A DNA stretch of 43,629 nt from an uncultured Flavobacteriales bacterium (GCA_937973555.1 CALJKL010000059.1:1-43629), one strand, 5' to 3'; shown: positions 1-8,673, counted from the stretch's first letter. Notes: a model not told the origin generated them from the letters alone. Program-made: numbers and translations.

Positions 1-1
1 T

Positions 2-1165
2 AGCGGAATACTTATAGACAAAGAGATGCTAAGTGGTATGTCATCAGAATTTGCTAGAGAAATAGCAGAACTTGAGCAGAAGATATATGCTTTGTGCGGC
101 GAAGAGTTTAATGTAGGTTCGCCAAAGCAGCTTGGTGAAATTCTGTTTGATAAAATGAAGCTGGATGAAAAAGCGAAGAAAACCAAGACTGGGCAATATG
201 CAACAGGCGAAGATGTACTTGCCAAGCTGCGCAACAAGCACCAGATAGTAGATGATATACTTGCCTTCCGCGAACTGAGCAAGCTGAAAAGCACCTATGT
301 AGATGCACTGCCAAGTCAGATTGATAAGGTTGATAACCGTGTACATACCAATTTTTCACAAACCACTGCGGCAACAGGAAGATTGGCTTCTGTGAACCCT
401 AATTTGCAGAATATCCCAATTAGGACTTTGCGTGGTCAACAGATTCGTGGGGCTTTTGTATCGGCTAAAGGTAAAAAGATTATTTCTGCCGATTACTCTC
501 AGATAGAACTTCGTTTGATTGCCGAAATTTCCGGTGAAGACAACATGATTAAGGCTTTCCAAAAAGGAGAAGATATTCACGCTTCTACGGCAGCAAAATT
601 GTTCAATATTCCGTTAGAAGAAGTGACTAAAACCCAACGTTCACAAGCAAAAACCGTTAATTTCGGGATTATTTATGGTCAGGGAGCCTTTGCGTTAGCA
701 GAGCAAACCGGACTTTCGCGTACGGAAGCCAAACAGCTCATCGATTCTTATTACGAGACTTATCCTAAGCTGAAAGCCTTCATGGCAGAGCAGGTGAACA
801 AGGCAAGAGAATTGGGCTATGTAGAAACCATTTTAGGAAGAAAACGTCATTTAAAGGACATCAACTCTAATAATTTTGTGGTGAAAGGACATGCCGAAAG
901 AAATGCCGTCAATGCACCAATACAAGGTTCTGCGGCAGATATCATCAAAATTGCCATGATTAAAATTGATGAGGTTTTTGAAAAAGAAAACATTCAAACC
1001 AAAATGCTTTTGCAGGTACATGACGAATTGCTGTTTGAAGCACCAGAAGAAGAAGTAGAAAAGGTAACCCAACTCATCAAAACCGAAATGGAATCTGCTC
1101 TAGAAACCAAAGTGCCTTTATTGGTAGAAGTGGGAACAGGCAACAACTGGCTAGAAGCACACTAA
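2..1165 (+). CDS. polA: DNA polymerase I, C-terminal part (5' end outside window)
   Basis: This is the polymerase domain of family A DNA polymerase I, which fills gaps and replaces Okazaki primers. The reading frame is open from base 2, so the gene starts before the window; the first ATG at 26 is internal. Motif A (SADYSQIELR, near 485-515) holds the first catalytic Asp. The O-helix/motif B (RSQAKTVNFGIIYGQ, near 640-685) holds the nucleotide-contacting Arg, Lys and Tyr. Motif C (QVHDELLFE, near 1015-1040) holds the second catalytic Asp. The order and spacing match the family and the end (GNNWLEAH) is a normal PolA C-terminus. The 3'-5' exonuclease-like and 5' nuclease domains lie outside the window. 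A YciI-like gene follows 10 bases downstream. Confidence 0.97.
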   Translation, partial: SGILIDKEMLSGMSSEFAREIAELEQKIYALCGEEFNVGSPKQLGEILFDKMKLDEKAKKTKTGQYATGEDVLAKLRNKHQIVDDILAFRELSKLKSTYVDALPSQIDKVDNRVHTNFSQTTAATGRLASVNPNLQNIPIRTLRGQQIRGAFVSAKGKKIISADYSQIELRLIAEISGEDNMIKAFQKGEDIHASTAAKLFNIPLEEVTKTQRSQAKTVNFGIIYGQGAFALAEQTGLSRTEAKQLIDSYYETYPKLKAFMAEQVNKARELGYVETILGRKRHLKDINSNNFVVKGHAERNAVNAPIQGSAADIIKIAMIKIDEVFEKENIQTKMLLQVHDELLFEAPEEEVEKVTQLIKTEMESALETKVPLLVEVGTGNNWLEAH

Positions 1166-1175
1166 ATTATAAAAT

Positions 1176-1445
1176 ATGAAAACAGTAATCTTATACGAAA
1201 CTGCCCCCCATGCTACCATGGAAAAAATGATGGAATTTTATCCAGCACATCAGGCTAATGAGGATAAATTTGTAAAAGCAGGAAAAATATTAGGCATTGG
1301 TCCTTTTACGGTCCCTGGTGAAGGCGCTATGGCTATTTTTACCGACCGCGAATCTGCTGAGGAATTTGTGAAAGGCGATCCTTTCGTAACCGAAGGTTTG
1401 GTTTCCAAAGTAATCATCAGAGAATGGATGGACGAATTGATGTAA
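1176..1445 (+). CDS. YciI-like protein
   Basis: This is a small soluble protein of 89 residues, the usual size of the YciI/YCII fold, a dimeric alpha-beta ferredoxin-like domain. Family features visible are the opening strand (TVILYETA), a region with His and acidic residues (MEFYPAHQANEDKF), a glycine-rich turn (GIGPFTVPGEGAMAIF) and the closing GDPFVTEGLVSKVIIREW pattern, in which GDPF is characteristic. The biochemical role of most members is unknown. The gene starts 10 bases after polA and ends 3 bases before a glycosyltransferase, so it is probably co-transcribed with them. Confidence 0.8.
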   Translation: MKTVILYETAPHATMEKMMEFYPAHQANEDKFVKAGKILGIGPFTVPGEGAMAIFTDRESAEEFVKGDPFVTEGLVSKVIIREWMDELM

Positions 1446-1448
1446 AGT

Positions 1449-2291
1449 ATGAAGTTTTTGATCATTATTCCCACCCATAACGAAGAACAGCATGTTTTAG
1501 CCTGTTTAGAATCCCTGAAAAATCAGACTTTTCAGGATTTTGAATGTGTGGTGGTGAATGACGGTTCTACAGATAAAACACCACAGATTGTAGAGCAATT
1601 TGTGATTCAAAATTCAAAATTCAAAGTTCTGAATTTAGAAAAATCAGAACACCAGCCGGGAGCCAAGGTGGTCCGAACTTTTAACAAAGGTTTGGAAACG
1701 CAGAATTTGGAAGAATTTGATGTTGTTTGCAAGTTCGATGCAGATATTATTTTTCCGGAAAACTATCTGGAAAAAGTGAACGAAGCCTACCAGCAAAATC
1801 CAAAAGCCGGAATGGTTTCAGGATTGGTGTTTATCGAAAAAAATGGAGAATGGGCTTTTGAAAACCTGTCTTCTCAAAATCATGTTCGTGGTCCTATAAA
1901 ATCTTATCGCAAAGAATTGTTTCAAAAAATGAATGGGCTAAGACCTGTTTTGGGATGGGACAATATAGATGTAATGCTCTGCAAGATGCATGGCTACGAA
2001 ACCATAACGCTGAAGGATGTTTGGGTAAAACACCTTAGGCCTACGGCTTATAAATATAAATCTCAAAAGGCAAAAAAACTGGGAGAATATTTTTACAATA
2101 TTGGCTTAAGTTTCCCTTTAGCCATCATTTCTTCAGGCAAATCATCCTTCAAAAATAAATCTGTTTCAGAATTTTTTATCACCATGAAATCTTATCTTGG
2201 CCAAAAGCAACCAAGCATTTTAACCCCTAAAGAAATAGCATTCATCCGTCAATTGAGATGGAAGGAAATGTTTAATAAATTCATGAAATAA
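1449..2291 (+). CDS. Family 2 glycosyltransferase
   Basis: This is a GT-A fold glycosyltransferase of 280 residues, predicted to act in the cytoplasm on a surface polysaccharide or lipid-linked glycan. The N-terminus is classical GT2: IIPTHNEEQHVLACLESL, then VVVNDGSTDKT near residue 38, and the metal-binding DAD motif (CKFDADI, Asp97/Asp99). There is no obvious membrane segment. The start at 1449 lies 3 bases after the upstream stop. The stop TAA shares its last A with the ATG of the next gene, so translation is probably coupled. Sugar donor and acceptor cannot be read from the sequence. It opens a run of glycan genes reaching to the flippase at 6971. Confidence 0.88.
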   Translation: MKFLIIIPTHNEEQHVLACLESLKNQTFQDFECVVVNDGSTDKTPQIVEQFVIQNSKFKVLNLEKSEHQPGAKVVRTFNKGLETQNLEEFDVVCKFDADIIFPENYLEKVNEAYQQNPKAGMVSGLVFIEKNGEWAFENLSSQNHVRGPIKSYRKELFQKMNGLRPVLGWDNIDVMLCKMHGYETITLKDVWVKHLRPTAYKYKSQKAKKLGEYFYNIGLSFPLAIISSGKSSFKNKSVSEFFITMKSYLGQKQPSILTPKEIAFIRQLRWKEMFNKFMK

Positions 2292-3421
2292 TGACGATGA
2301 ATTTAAAAATTTTTTTCCTGCTTTTGCCACTTTATTGCTGTTCACAAGTTTATAAAGACACTCTATATGGAAATCCAAAATACATTCATGAATATGTTGT
2401 TTTTTTAACCGAAAAGCAAAACCCTCAATTTTTGTACAATAGTGATTATGGGCATGAAGGCTTTCTTGGGAATGATTTTACAAAAAAGAAATTTAAGAAT
2501 GTTTGGTTTAATAATGAATGGGTTTACTATATCAATTATGAAAAATTCATTACTTATAATAAAGGAAAAAAAACAATTAAAGAAAACTGGCTCTTAAAGG
2601 ACAATTCCTTTTTAAGTGGTTTTTCTGAGAAATATGATAAAAGAAATCGTTTAATTGAAAAAGTTTTGGACTCTAATAATGTACATCATTTTAGAAAATT
2701 TGAAATTTCATATCAACTCTTTAATCCTAAAAGAATTGAAAAAATGATTTTGCCTTTATCTAAAAATGAAATTAGAAATGAATATTATTTTAATAAACAC
2801 AAAAAAAATAAAGTTTCTCGTTTTTTAAATAACAAAAAAGGATTAGATAGCATTTTTATTTACGATGACAAAAAAAAGTTGATTGAGACCTCAGTTTTAC
2901 ATAAGTCAAAATGGAAATTAACAAAGGAGAATCATTTATGTTTTTGTCCAGATTCTTTGGGAGTGAAAGAAGTGGTTTATAAATTTTTTTATGATTCTCA
3001 AGATAATTTAATTGCCAAGGAAAATTATAAATTAGATGAAAACAATCATAATTATATAGTGAGTAAGGAGGAGATGGAATATGATGAAAATAATCTGTTA
3101 ATTCTAAGAAAATTATATTCAAGAGAAAGAAAAAGTAATTCTAATGAATTTTCACTTATAAACCATTCACAAGAGATTTTTGAATATCAGGATAATAAAC
3201 TTTATAAAAAAAGTTATTATTATAAGAGCAAATTACAGTCATGGACTGAATATTCTTATGAGGGAGATAATATTGTAACGGTTAAATATTTTGAAAATAA
3301 TAATTTATCATTAATCACATTTAAGTATAAGTTTGATCATTACCAGAACTGGGTGGAAATTGTTAAAAATGTAAACAACAAAGATTTATATATATGGAAA
3401 AGAGATATCGAATATTATTAA
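2291..3421 (+). CDS. Secreted hypothetical protein with YD-like imperfect repeats
   Basis: I do not recognise a named family. The protein has 376 residues and an N-terminal signal peptide (LKIFFLLLPLYCCSQ), with ATG at 2291 or 2297; the former overlaps the upstream stop by one base. The rest is rich in Lys, Asn, Tyr and Phe. It contains loose repeats of the form 'YDxxxxLIxxxxL' (for example YDDKKKLIETSVL, YDSQDNLIAKENY, YDENNLLILRKLY), resembling the short beta-hairpin repeats of YD/RHS-like secreted proteins, and ends with a motif like NWVEIVKNVNNKDLYIWKR. The DNA is clearly more AT-rich than the flanking genes. The 3' end overlaps the next start by 28 bases. It is probably periplasmic or surface-exposed; function unknown. 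Confidence 0.75.
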   Translation: MTMNLKIFFLLLPLYCCSQVYKDTLYGNPKYIHEYVVFLTEKQNPQFLYNSDYGHEGFLGNDFTKKKFKNVWFNNEWVYYINYEKFITYNKGKKTIKENWLLKDNSFLSGFSEKYDKRNRLIEKVLDSNNVHHFRKFEISYQLFNPKRIEKMILPLSKNEIRNEYYFNKHKKNKVSRFLNNKKGLDSIFIYDDKKKLIETSVLHKSKWKLTKENHLCFCPDSLGVKEVVYKFFYDSQDNLIAKENYKLDENNHNYIVSKEEMEYDENNLLILRKLYSRERKSNSNEFSLINHSQEIFEYQDNKLYKKSYYYKSKLQSWTEYSYEGDNIVTVKYFENNNLSLITFKYKFDHYQNWVEIVKNVNNKDLYIWKRDIEYY

Positions 3422-5076
3422 TTGCATTTTTTTTCTTCGGATTGAGTTTCGCACAAAAAAATGTGGACCTAATTATCTACAATGCGAAAATCTACACCAT
3501 CAATCAAAATTTTGACAGAGCGGAAGCCATGGCTGTTTCCAAAGGGAAAATTGTTGCAATAGGTACAGATAATGATATTTTAAAGAAGTATACTTCTTCA
3601 AGAAAAATAAATATTAATCAGCAGCCTGTCTATCCAGGTTTTATTGATGCGCATTGTCATTTTACCGGGTATGCTACAGATCGCTGGAAAAGCAATTTGG
3701 TAGGTACCAAATCTTGGGAAGAGATTGTTTCTAAAATTCAGGAATACAGCAAAAACGCTCCAAAATTTTGGTTGTACGGAAGAGGTTGGGACCAGAACGA
3801 TTGGGCGGTAAAAGAGTTTCCAAGCAAAGAAAAGCTGGATGAATTGTTTCCCAATAGACCTGTTTATCTTAAAAGGGTAGATGGTCACGCGGCTATTGCC
3901 AATCAGAAAGCTTTGGATTTGGCTAAAGTAACGGTTAAAAGCAAAGTTTTAGGCGGGGAAGTAGAAGTTAAAAACGGAAAATTAACCGGCATCCTAACAG
4001 ATAATGCTATGGATTTGGTGGAAAAAGTGATTCCACCTTTGGAAGATGAAATGGCTATTAAATATTTTGATGAATTGCAGCTAGAATGTTTTGCTTATGG
4101 ATTAACGAGCGTTCATGATTGTGGAATCTCTGAGCATACGCTTTCCCTTTTGGAAAAATCTCAACAGAAAAAAGCTTTGAAGATGAATGTTTTTGCCTTA
4201 TTGGAGGACAATCCGGATTATTATCAAAAATGGATTAAAAAAGGAAGATATACCAACGGTAAAATTACTGTTGGCGGCTTCAAAGTATATGCAGATGGAG
4301 CCTTGGGAAGCAGAGGAGCTTGTCTTTTGAATGATTATCATGACAAACCTAACTGGAGAGGTTTTTTGAGAAGTGAGCCTTCTCATTTTCTAGATTTGGC
4401 TCAAAAACTGAAGAACAGCAATTTGCAAATGTGTACCCATGCCATTGGCGATTCTGCCAACCGCACTATCCTAAAAATTTATGCCGATGTTTTGGGAACT
4501 AAAAACGACAGACGATGGAGGATAGAACATGCCCAAATCGTGAATCCTGAAGATTTTCAGTATTTCGGGAAATACAGTGTGGTGCCTTCAGTACAGCCTA
4601 CACATGCCACTTCGGATATGTATTGGGCAGAAGACAGACTGGATGCAGAACGTATGAAAACAGCCTATGCCTACCAAGATTTGCTGAAACAAAATGGATG
4701 GTTGCCTTTGGGAACCGATTTTCCGGTGGAAGATATCAGCACGTTCAAAACGTTTTTGGCTTCTGTAGCCAGAAAGGATGCTCAAAATTATCCTGAAAAT
4801 GGCTTTCAAAAAGAAAATGCTTTAACCAGAGAACAAACCTTAAGAGGGATGACCATCTGGGCCGCAAAATCTGTATTTCAGGAGAACGAAAGGGGAAGTT
4901 TGGAAGTAGGTAAAAATGCAGATTTCATTATTTTGAACCAAGATTTGATGACAGTGGATGAAAAAGATATTTTAAAAACACAGGTTTTGGAAACATGGAT
5001 TGATGGTAATAGAGTATGCTTTATTGTTGATAACATAATTGTGACAGATAAAAAAATAAAAAAACAAGGGTATTAA
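3394..5076 (+). CDS. Secreted YtcJ-like metal-dependent amidohydrolase
   Basis: This is an amidohydrolase-superfamily TIM-barrel enzyme of 560 residues, YtcJ/amidohydrolase-3 type, predicted to hydrolyse an N-acyl or amide bond with bound divalent metal. The N-terminal signal peptide (LLIAFFFFGLSFAQ) predicts export. The small beta-sandwich (DLIIYNAKIYTIN) is followed by the metal-binding HxH (DAHCHF, His87/His89), then His349 (THAIGD), His379 (EHAQI) and the catalytic-type Asp442 (GTDFPVED). Starting at 3394 is the only way to include the signal peptide, and means a 28-base overlap with the previous gene. Substrate unknown; placement inside a glycan cluster may be incidental. The following gene starts directly after its stop. 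Confidence 0.88.
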   Translation: MEKRYRILLIAFFFFGLSFAQKNVDLIIYNAKIYTINQNFDRAEAMAVSKGKIVAIGTDNDILKKYTSSRKININQQPVYPGFIDAHCHFTGYATDRWKSNLVGTKSWEEIVSKIQEYSKNAPKFWLYGRGWDQNDWAVKEFPSKEKLDELFPNRPVYLKRVDGHAAIANQKALDLAKVTVKSKVLGGEVEVKNGKLTGILTDNAMDLVEKVIPPLEDEMAIKYFDELQLECFAYGLTSVHDCGISEHTLSLLEKSQQKKALKMNVFALLEDNPDYYQKWIKKGRYTNGKITVGGFKVYADGALGSRGACLLNDYHDKPNWRGFLRSEPSHFLDLAQKLKNSNLQMCTHAIGDSANRTILKIYADVLGTKNDRRWRIEHAQIVNPEDFQYFGKYSVVPSVQPTHATSDMYWAEDRLDAERMKTAYAYQDLLKQNGWLPLGTDFPVEDISTFKTFLASVARKDAQNYPENGFQKENALTREQTLRGMTIWAAKSVFQENERGSLEVGKNADFIILNQDLMTVDEKDILKTQVLETWIDGNRVCFIVDNIIVTDKKIKKQGY

Positions 5077-5079
5077 TTG

Positions 5080-6126
5080 TTGAAAAAAATCGCCTACATA
5101 GAACTCGATACCCATGCGGAAATTACCCTGAATTTCATGGAATTGATAAAGGATTCCAAAGAATTTTCCGTGGATTATTTTTTCAGCGAAAAAATCCTTA
5201 GATTCTTCGGCTTCGCTCAGAATGACATTTTACCTGAAAATATCAAAAAAGTAACCCCCGAAAACATCATTCATCACTTGTCATTGATTACTTATGATTT
5301 GGTCATCATTGGCACCGTTCATCGTTATTTCAATGTCTTTGAAAAAATTGTTGAAAAGTACAATACGGCGGTGATTTGTCATAATTTGAATTTTGTCATA
5401 ACCTCAAAATGGGATTTGTTGAAGTCTCTTTTTAAAGAAGATTTTAAGTACCGATTGAAACTTTTGCTGAAAGAAGGTCTGTTGAGAAAATCTGAAGTCT
5501 ATCAAAAGGCAAAGCATTTGTTGGTTTTGGATGAGACGATGGCAAAGGACAAGTATAAAATTCTTCCCGTTTTTTATACCAAATTTTCCATTCAGCAAAC
5601 CAACGAAGTATTGACGATAGTTATTCCTGGAGCGGTATCGCAGAAAAGAAGAGATTATGAAAGGGTTTTGAAGATGCTTCAGCGAACTCAGCATGACAAT
5701 CTTGATATTGTTTTCCTTGGAAAAGCAAAGGGAAAGGAATTGGAGATGCTTCAAGATTTTGAAGAAAATATATCTGAAAACATTTCTATCAAATACTTCA
5801 AAGAAAAAATCCCACAAAGAGAGTTTGATGAGTATATGCAGATGGCAGATATTCTTTGGTGTCCTATTCAGTCCGAAACCGAATTTTTCAGCCAAAAAGA
5901 AGTTTACGGAATCTCCAAGATGAGTGGTAATATTGGTGATGCCATCAAGTATAGTAAAACAGCAGTGTTTCCAGAAACTTATCCATCGGTATATGATTTT
6001 ATCATTCAGGAAAAGGGAAGTTTTCAAGAGTTTATTTCCCATAAAAAAACACCTGATTTTTCTGCCTTTTCTAAAGATAAGATTTTGGCAAACCTCGAAA
6101 AATCTTTAAACCAAATGACATCATGA
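5080..6126 (+). CDS. Glycosyltransferase-like protein (GT4-type)
   Basis: This protein of about 348 residues is probably a cytoplasmic glycosyltransferase. Support comes from an N-terminal strand-helix (KKIAYIELDTHAEI), a second Rossmann-like half starting at LTIVIPGAVSQKRRDYERVL, then IVFLGKAKGKE, and a donor-site-like stretch (EYMQMADILWCPIQSE). Assignment rests on this pattern, not on a diagnostic motif. There is no ATG at the expected start: two TTG codons at 5077 and 5080 directly follow the upstream TAA. I prefer 5080 because it gives the N-terminus MKKIAYIE. Residues encoded around 5201-5227 (RFFGFAQND) match a repeat-like DNA word, reported separately. The stop overlaps the next ATG by 4 bases. 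Confidence 0.65.
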   Translation: MKKIAYIELDTHAEITLNFMELIKDSKEFSVDYFFSEKILRFFGFAQNDILPENIKKVTPENIIHHLSLITYDLVIIGTVHRYFNVFEKIVEKYNTAVICHNLNFVITSKWDLLKSLFKEDFKYRLKLLLKEGLLRKSEVYQKAKHLLVLDETMAKDKYKILPVFYTKFSIQQTNEVLTIVIPGAVSQKRRDYERVLKMLQRTQHDNLDIVFLGKAKGKELEMLQDFEENISENISIKYFKEKIPQREFDEYMQMADILWCPIQSETEFFSQKEVYGISKMSGNIGDAIKYSKTAVFPETYPSVYDFIIQEKGSFQEFISHKKTPDFSAFSKDKILANLEKSLNQMTS

Positions 6127-6917
6127 CGTTCTATCAATTTCTGGCGGAGGCTTCTCAATACATTGTTCCGAAAATTTATAAACAGCGTTTTTTCAAAAAG
6201 CAGAATCAACTGACTCGTGAAAATATTATCGAAAGAAAAGTAGAGCCAGAATTGCTTTGGCTGACTGAGTTTCTTCCCAAAGATGCTGTTTTTATGGATG
6301 TGGGTGCCAATGTAGGTCATTTTATTTATCAGTTAGAATATCATCTTTTCCCTCAAGACATCTATGCATTTGAACCCAATAAATCTCTGAACAGAAGATT
6401 AAAAAGGCTCTTTCCGAAAATCAACCTTTTTTCGGTGGCTTTGTCTGATGAAAATACAATTGCAGAATTCAAAATTCCTGTGTTGAAAGGAGAGCAGGTG
6501 AATTCTCGCGGGACACTTCAAACCAGTTTTAGGGAAGAGGATGAAGAAAAAACCATCATCCAAAAAGTAAAAGTGGTGAAACTGGATGATTTTGAACCGA
6601 TTAAAAATCTTCAAAAATTAGATTTCATTAAAATAGATGTGGAAGGCAATGAAATGAAAACTCTAAGAGGGGCTAAAGAAACCATCTTGAAATTTAAGCC
6701 CACTTTAATGGTAGAGATGGAGCAACGTCATCATCCGGAAATGCTATGGGGATTGATTTCTGAAATTGAAAGTTGGGGCTATACTGCCCAATATTTGGAT
6801 AGAACTTCTTTAACGCTGATTAACCTTTCTGAAGAGTTTGTTAATTCTCAAAATGCTATCTTTGTAAAGGATTATCAAAATTATATCAATAACATCATAT
6901 TTACAGTAAAATCGTAA
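6123..6917 (+). CDS. FkbM family SAM-dependent methyltransferase
   Basis: This 264-residue protein carries the FkbM methyltransferase signature and is predicted to O-methylate a sugar or other small surface-glycan component. The SAM-binding loop is VFMDVGANVGHF (around residues 57-66), followed by the acidic end of strand 2 (YAFEPN). The hallmark FIKIDVEGNEMKTLRGA is at about residues 168-185. The start ATG at 6123 overlaps the previous stop by 4 bases (ATGA), the usual coupled arrangement. It lies between a glycosyltransferase-like gene and a flippase, which supports a role in polysaccharide modification. The actual substrate cannot be inferred. Confidence 0.9.
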   Translation: MTFYQFLAEASQYIVPKIYKQRFFKKQNQLTRENIIERKVEPELLWLTEFLPKDAVFMDVGANVGHFIYQLEYHLFPQDIYAFEPNKSLNRRLKRLFPKINLFSVALSDENTIAEFKIPVLKGEQVNSRGTLQTSFREEDEEKTIIQKVKVVKLDDFEPIKNLQKLDFIKIDVEGNEMKTLRGAKETILKFKPTLMVEMEQRHHPEMLWGLISEIESWGYTAQYLDRTSLTLINLSEEFVNSQNAIFVKDYQNYINNIIFTVKS

Positions 6918-6928
6918 AACGAGAAAAG

Positions 6929-6950
6929 GCAAATTTGCATTTTTGCAATT
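6929..6950. promoter_or_regulatory. Overlapping short palindromes before flippase gene
   Basis: The 53-base gap between the methyltransferase and the flippase contains the perfect palindrome GCAAATTTGC and, overlapping it, the inverted repeat TTGCA-TTTT-TGCAA. The inner part resembles a weak Bacteroidetes -7 element (CATTTTTG). This could be an operator or an internal promoter; no T-run follows, so it does not look like a terminator. Confidence 0.3.
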
Positions 6951-6970
6951 CAGCAACTTAACAAAAAAGA

Positions 6971-8455
6971 ATGAGTGTAGTAGCAAGGCAGAGTTTTAAA
7001 TATTCCATTATTGGGTATCTTGGTTTTTTACTGGGGACTTTTTCGGCGGTATTTATTTTTCCATATGATATGGTTTTCTACGGAAAACTAAGATTTATTT
7101 TGCCTGTGGCACAAATGCTTATGCCTGTGGTGGTTTTCGGGTTGTCTTATTCTAGTGTTTATTTTTTCGGAAAGGCCCAAAAAGAAGGCAAACAGCAAAA
7201 TTTGCTCAGCCTTTCTTTGTTAGGAGTTCTCGTTAATTTTTTAATCTTCGGCATTGGATTTTTTGCCTTTTTTTATTTGTTTCCTCAATTTCAAATGGAT
7301 TTAAAATTGTGGAAAATGAAATGGCTAATCCTTCCTTTGGTTTTAGTGTTATCGCTTTCAGCTGTTTTTAATCGCTATATTTCTAACTTTAAAAGAATAG
7401 CTGTTCCTAATATTTTCGAAAACCTTTTTCCTAAAATGGCCAACCTTATGGCATTTTGTTTGTTTTTTTTCATAGGCTTTCCAGAAAAGGCTTCTTATGT
7501 GGTGTTTTTCAGTGTTTTTGTTTTGGGCTTATTGGGTTACATCTATTACAACAATAAAATTGAAAAGTTCTCTCCAGATTTTAATACCGATTTTATCAAG
7601 AAAAATCAACTTTGGAAAGAGATTCTTAACTATAGTTTCTATGGATTTTTAGGAAATTTAGGAAGTTTTTTGGCGCTCAATATTTCCAATTACATGATTG
7701 GCGAAAAACTCTCTTTCGAAGAAAATGGAATCTACAGCACCGTTTTTTCCGTAGTGCAACTCATCAGTATCCCTGCTATGGGACTCTATAATATCTCGGC
7801 ACCCATTATTAGTAAGCATTTTGCAGAAAATACCATCAAAGAACTTGATGAATACTATAAGAAAACCTCTCTTAGTTTATTTTTTCTAGGCTTGGTATTG
7901 TTTTCGTGCATTGCAGTGGGATACCCTTACCTTACAGATTTTATGCCCAAAAGCGGAAAATCTCTTTTAGAGGCACAGCCACTGATCTGGGTTATTGGTT
8001 TTGCTTTGTTGTTCGAATTGGCAACGGGTTTCAACAGCCATATTATTTCTATGTCCAGATATTACCGTTTCAATATTTTTGTCATGCTTTTTTTAGCGGC
8101 ATTAACTACCGGTCTCAATTTTTATTTTATCAATAATACCGAGTTGGGGATTTTGGGAATTGCCATTTCCTATGCGGTTTCATTAACCACATTTAACCTG
8201 CTGAAAATAGGCTTCAACTTCTTTATGTTCAAGGTTTCGCCTTTCACTATAGAAATGCTGTATAGTATTATTTTGGCTACTTTAGGCATTTCATTGGCTA
8301 TTGTATTGCCAGATTTTAGCAGCAGTTTTGTCAATTTAGTCTTCAAACCAGCATTGGTTTTGGTTATTTTCTTTCTCGGAAATTATTTCATGAAGATTTA
8401 TCCCCTAGAAAAATTCTTCAACAAAGAGTTCTTTAAGTCTGTTTTTAAATTTTAG
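6971..8455 (+). CDS. Polysaccharide flippase, Wzx/MATE-like (MOP superfamily)
   Basis: This is a polytopic inner-membrane protein of 494 residues with about 12-14 hydrophobic segments spread over its whole length. It starts with a polar cap (VARQSFKYSIIGYLGFLLGTF) typical of Wzx-type O-antigen/teichoic-acid flippases of the MOP superfamily. Members move undecaprenyl-linked oligosaccharides from the inner to the outer leaflet. Recognition rests on topology, length and the N-terminal pattern, since these proteins share few fixed residues. It closes the glycan group begun at 1449. No terminator is visible after its stop. Confidence 0.85.
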   Translation: MSVVARQSFKYSIIGYLGFLLGTFSAVFIFPYDMVFYGKLRFILPVAQMLMPVVVFGLSYSSVYFFGKAQKEGKQQNLLSLSLLGVLVNFLIFGIGFFAFFYLFPQFQMDLKLWKMKWLILPLVLVLSLSAVFNRYISNFKRIAVPNIFENLFPKMANLMAFCLFFFIGFPEKASYVVFFSVFVLGLLGYIYYNNKIEKFSPDFNTDFIKKNQLWKEILNYSFYGFLGNLGSFLALNISNYMIGEKLSFEENGIYSTVFSVVQLISIPAMGLYNISAPIISKHFAENTIKELDEYYKKTSLSLFFLGLVLFSCIAVGYPYLTDFMPKSGKSLLEAQPLIWVIGFALLFELATGFNSHIISMSRYYRFNIFVMLFLAALTTGLNFYFINNTELGILGIAISYAVSLTTFNLLKIGFNFFMFKVSPFTIEMLYSIILATLGISLAIVLPDFSSSFVNLVFKPALVLVIFFLGNYFMKIYPLEKFFNKEFFKSVFKF

Positions 8456-8640
8456 GGCAATCCTTTTTCTGCCAAGGCTTTTTCCATTTCAAGAAAAAGT
8501 TGGGCTATCCATTGCAATCTTTTGATATTTTTCTTGTCCCAACAAAGGCTCTTCAAGAAAAATATAAAAAGGATTTTCATTTCTATCCCTATTGCGAAAA
8601 ACATATACCATTTAACCACAATTGCTCCCAAAATTTCATA
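8456..8640. pseudogene. Possible degenerate coding remnant, identity uncertain
   Basis: The 218-base gap before hpt holds no intact gene but looks coding-like. On the minus strand one frame reads RNENPFYIFLEEPLLGQEKY and then meets a stop. The adjacent frame continues IKRLQWIAQLFLEMEKALAEKG and ends at 8455-8457, so a single frameshift would join them. The joined pattern is reminiscent of the N-terminal region of photolyase/cryptochrome proteins, but the match is too short to trust. On the plus strand another frame is also open for about 60 codons (LGYPLQSFDIFLVPTKAL). I cannot decide between these, or exclude chance in AT-rich DNA. Confidence 0.25.
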
Positions 8641-8649
8641 AAAAAAACG

Positions 8650-8657
8650 TAATTTTG
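8650..8657 (+). promoter_or_regulatory. Putative -7 promoter element of hpt
   Basis: TAATTTTG is a perfect match to the Bacteroidetes housekeeping -7 consensus TAnnTTTG and ends 16 bases before the hpt ATG. No good TTTG lies 19-20 bases upstream. Confidence 0.5.
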
Positions 8658-8673
8658 TGTTTTAGAAAAAATT

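Noticed and set aside
5404..6042. Long minus-strand open frame of 212 codons inside the glycosyltransferase-like gene
   Set aside because: Fully antisense to a well-supported gene, with unusual composition and no recognisable motif; a shadow frame.
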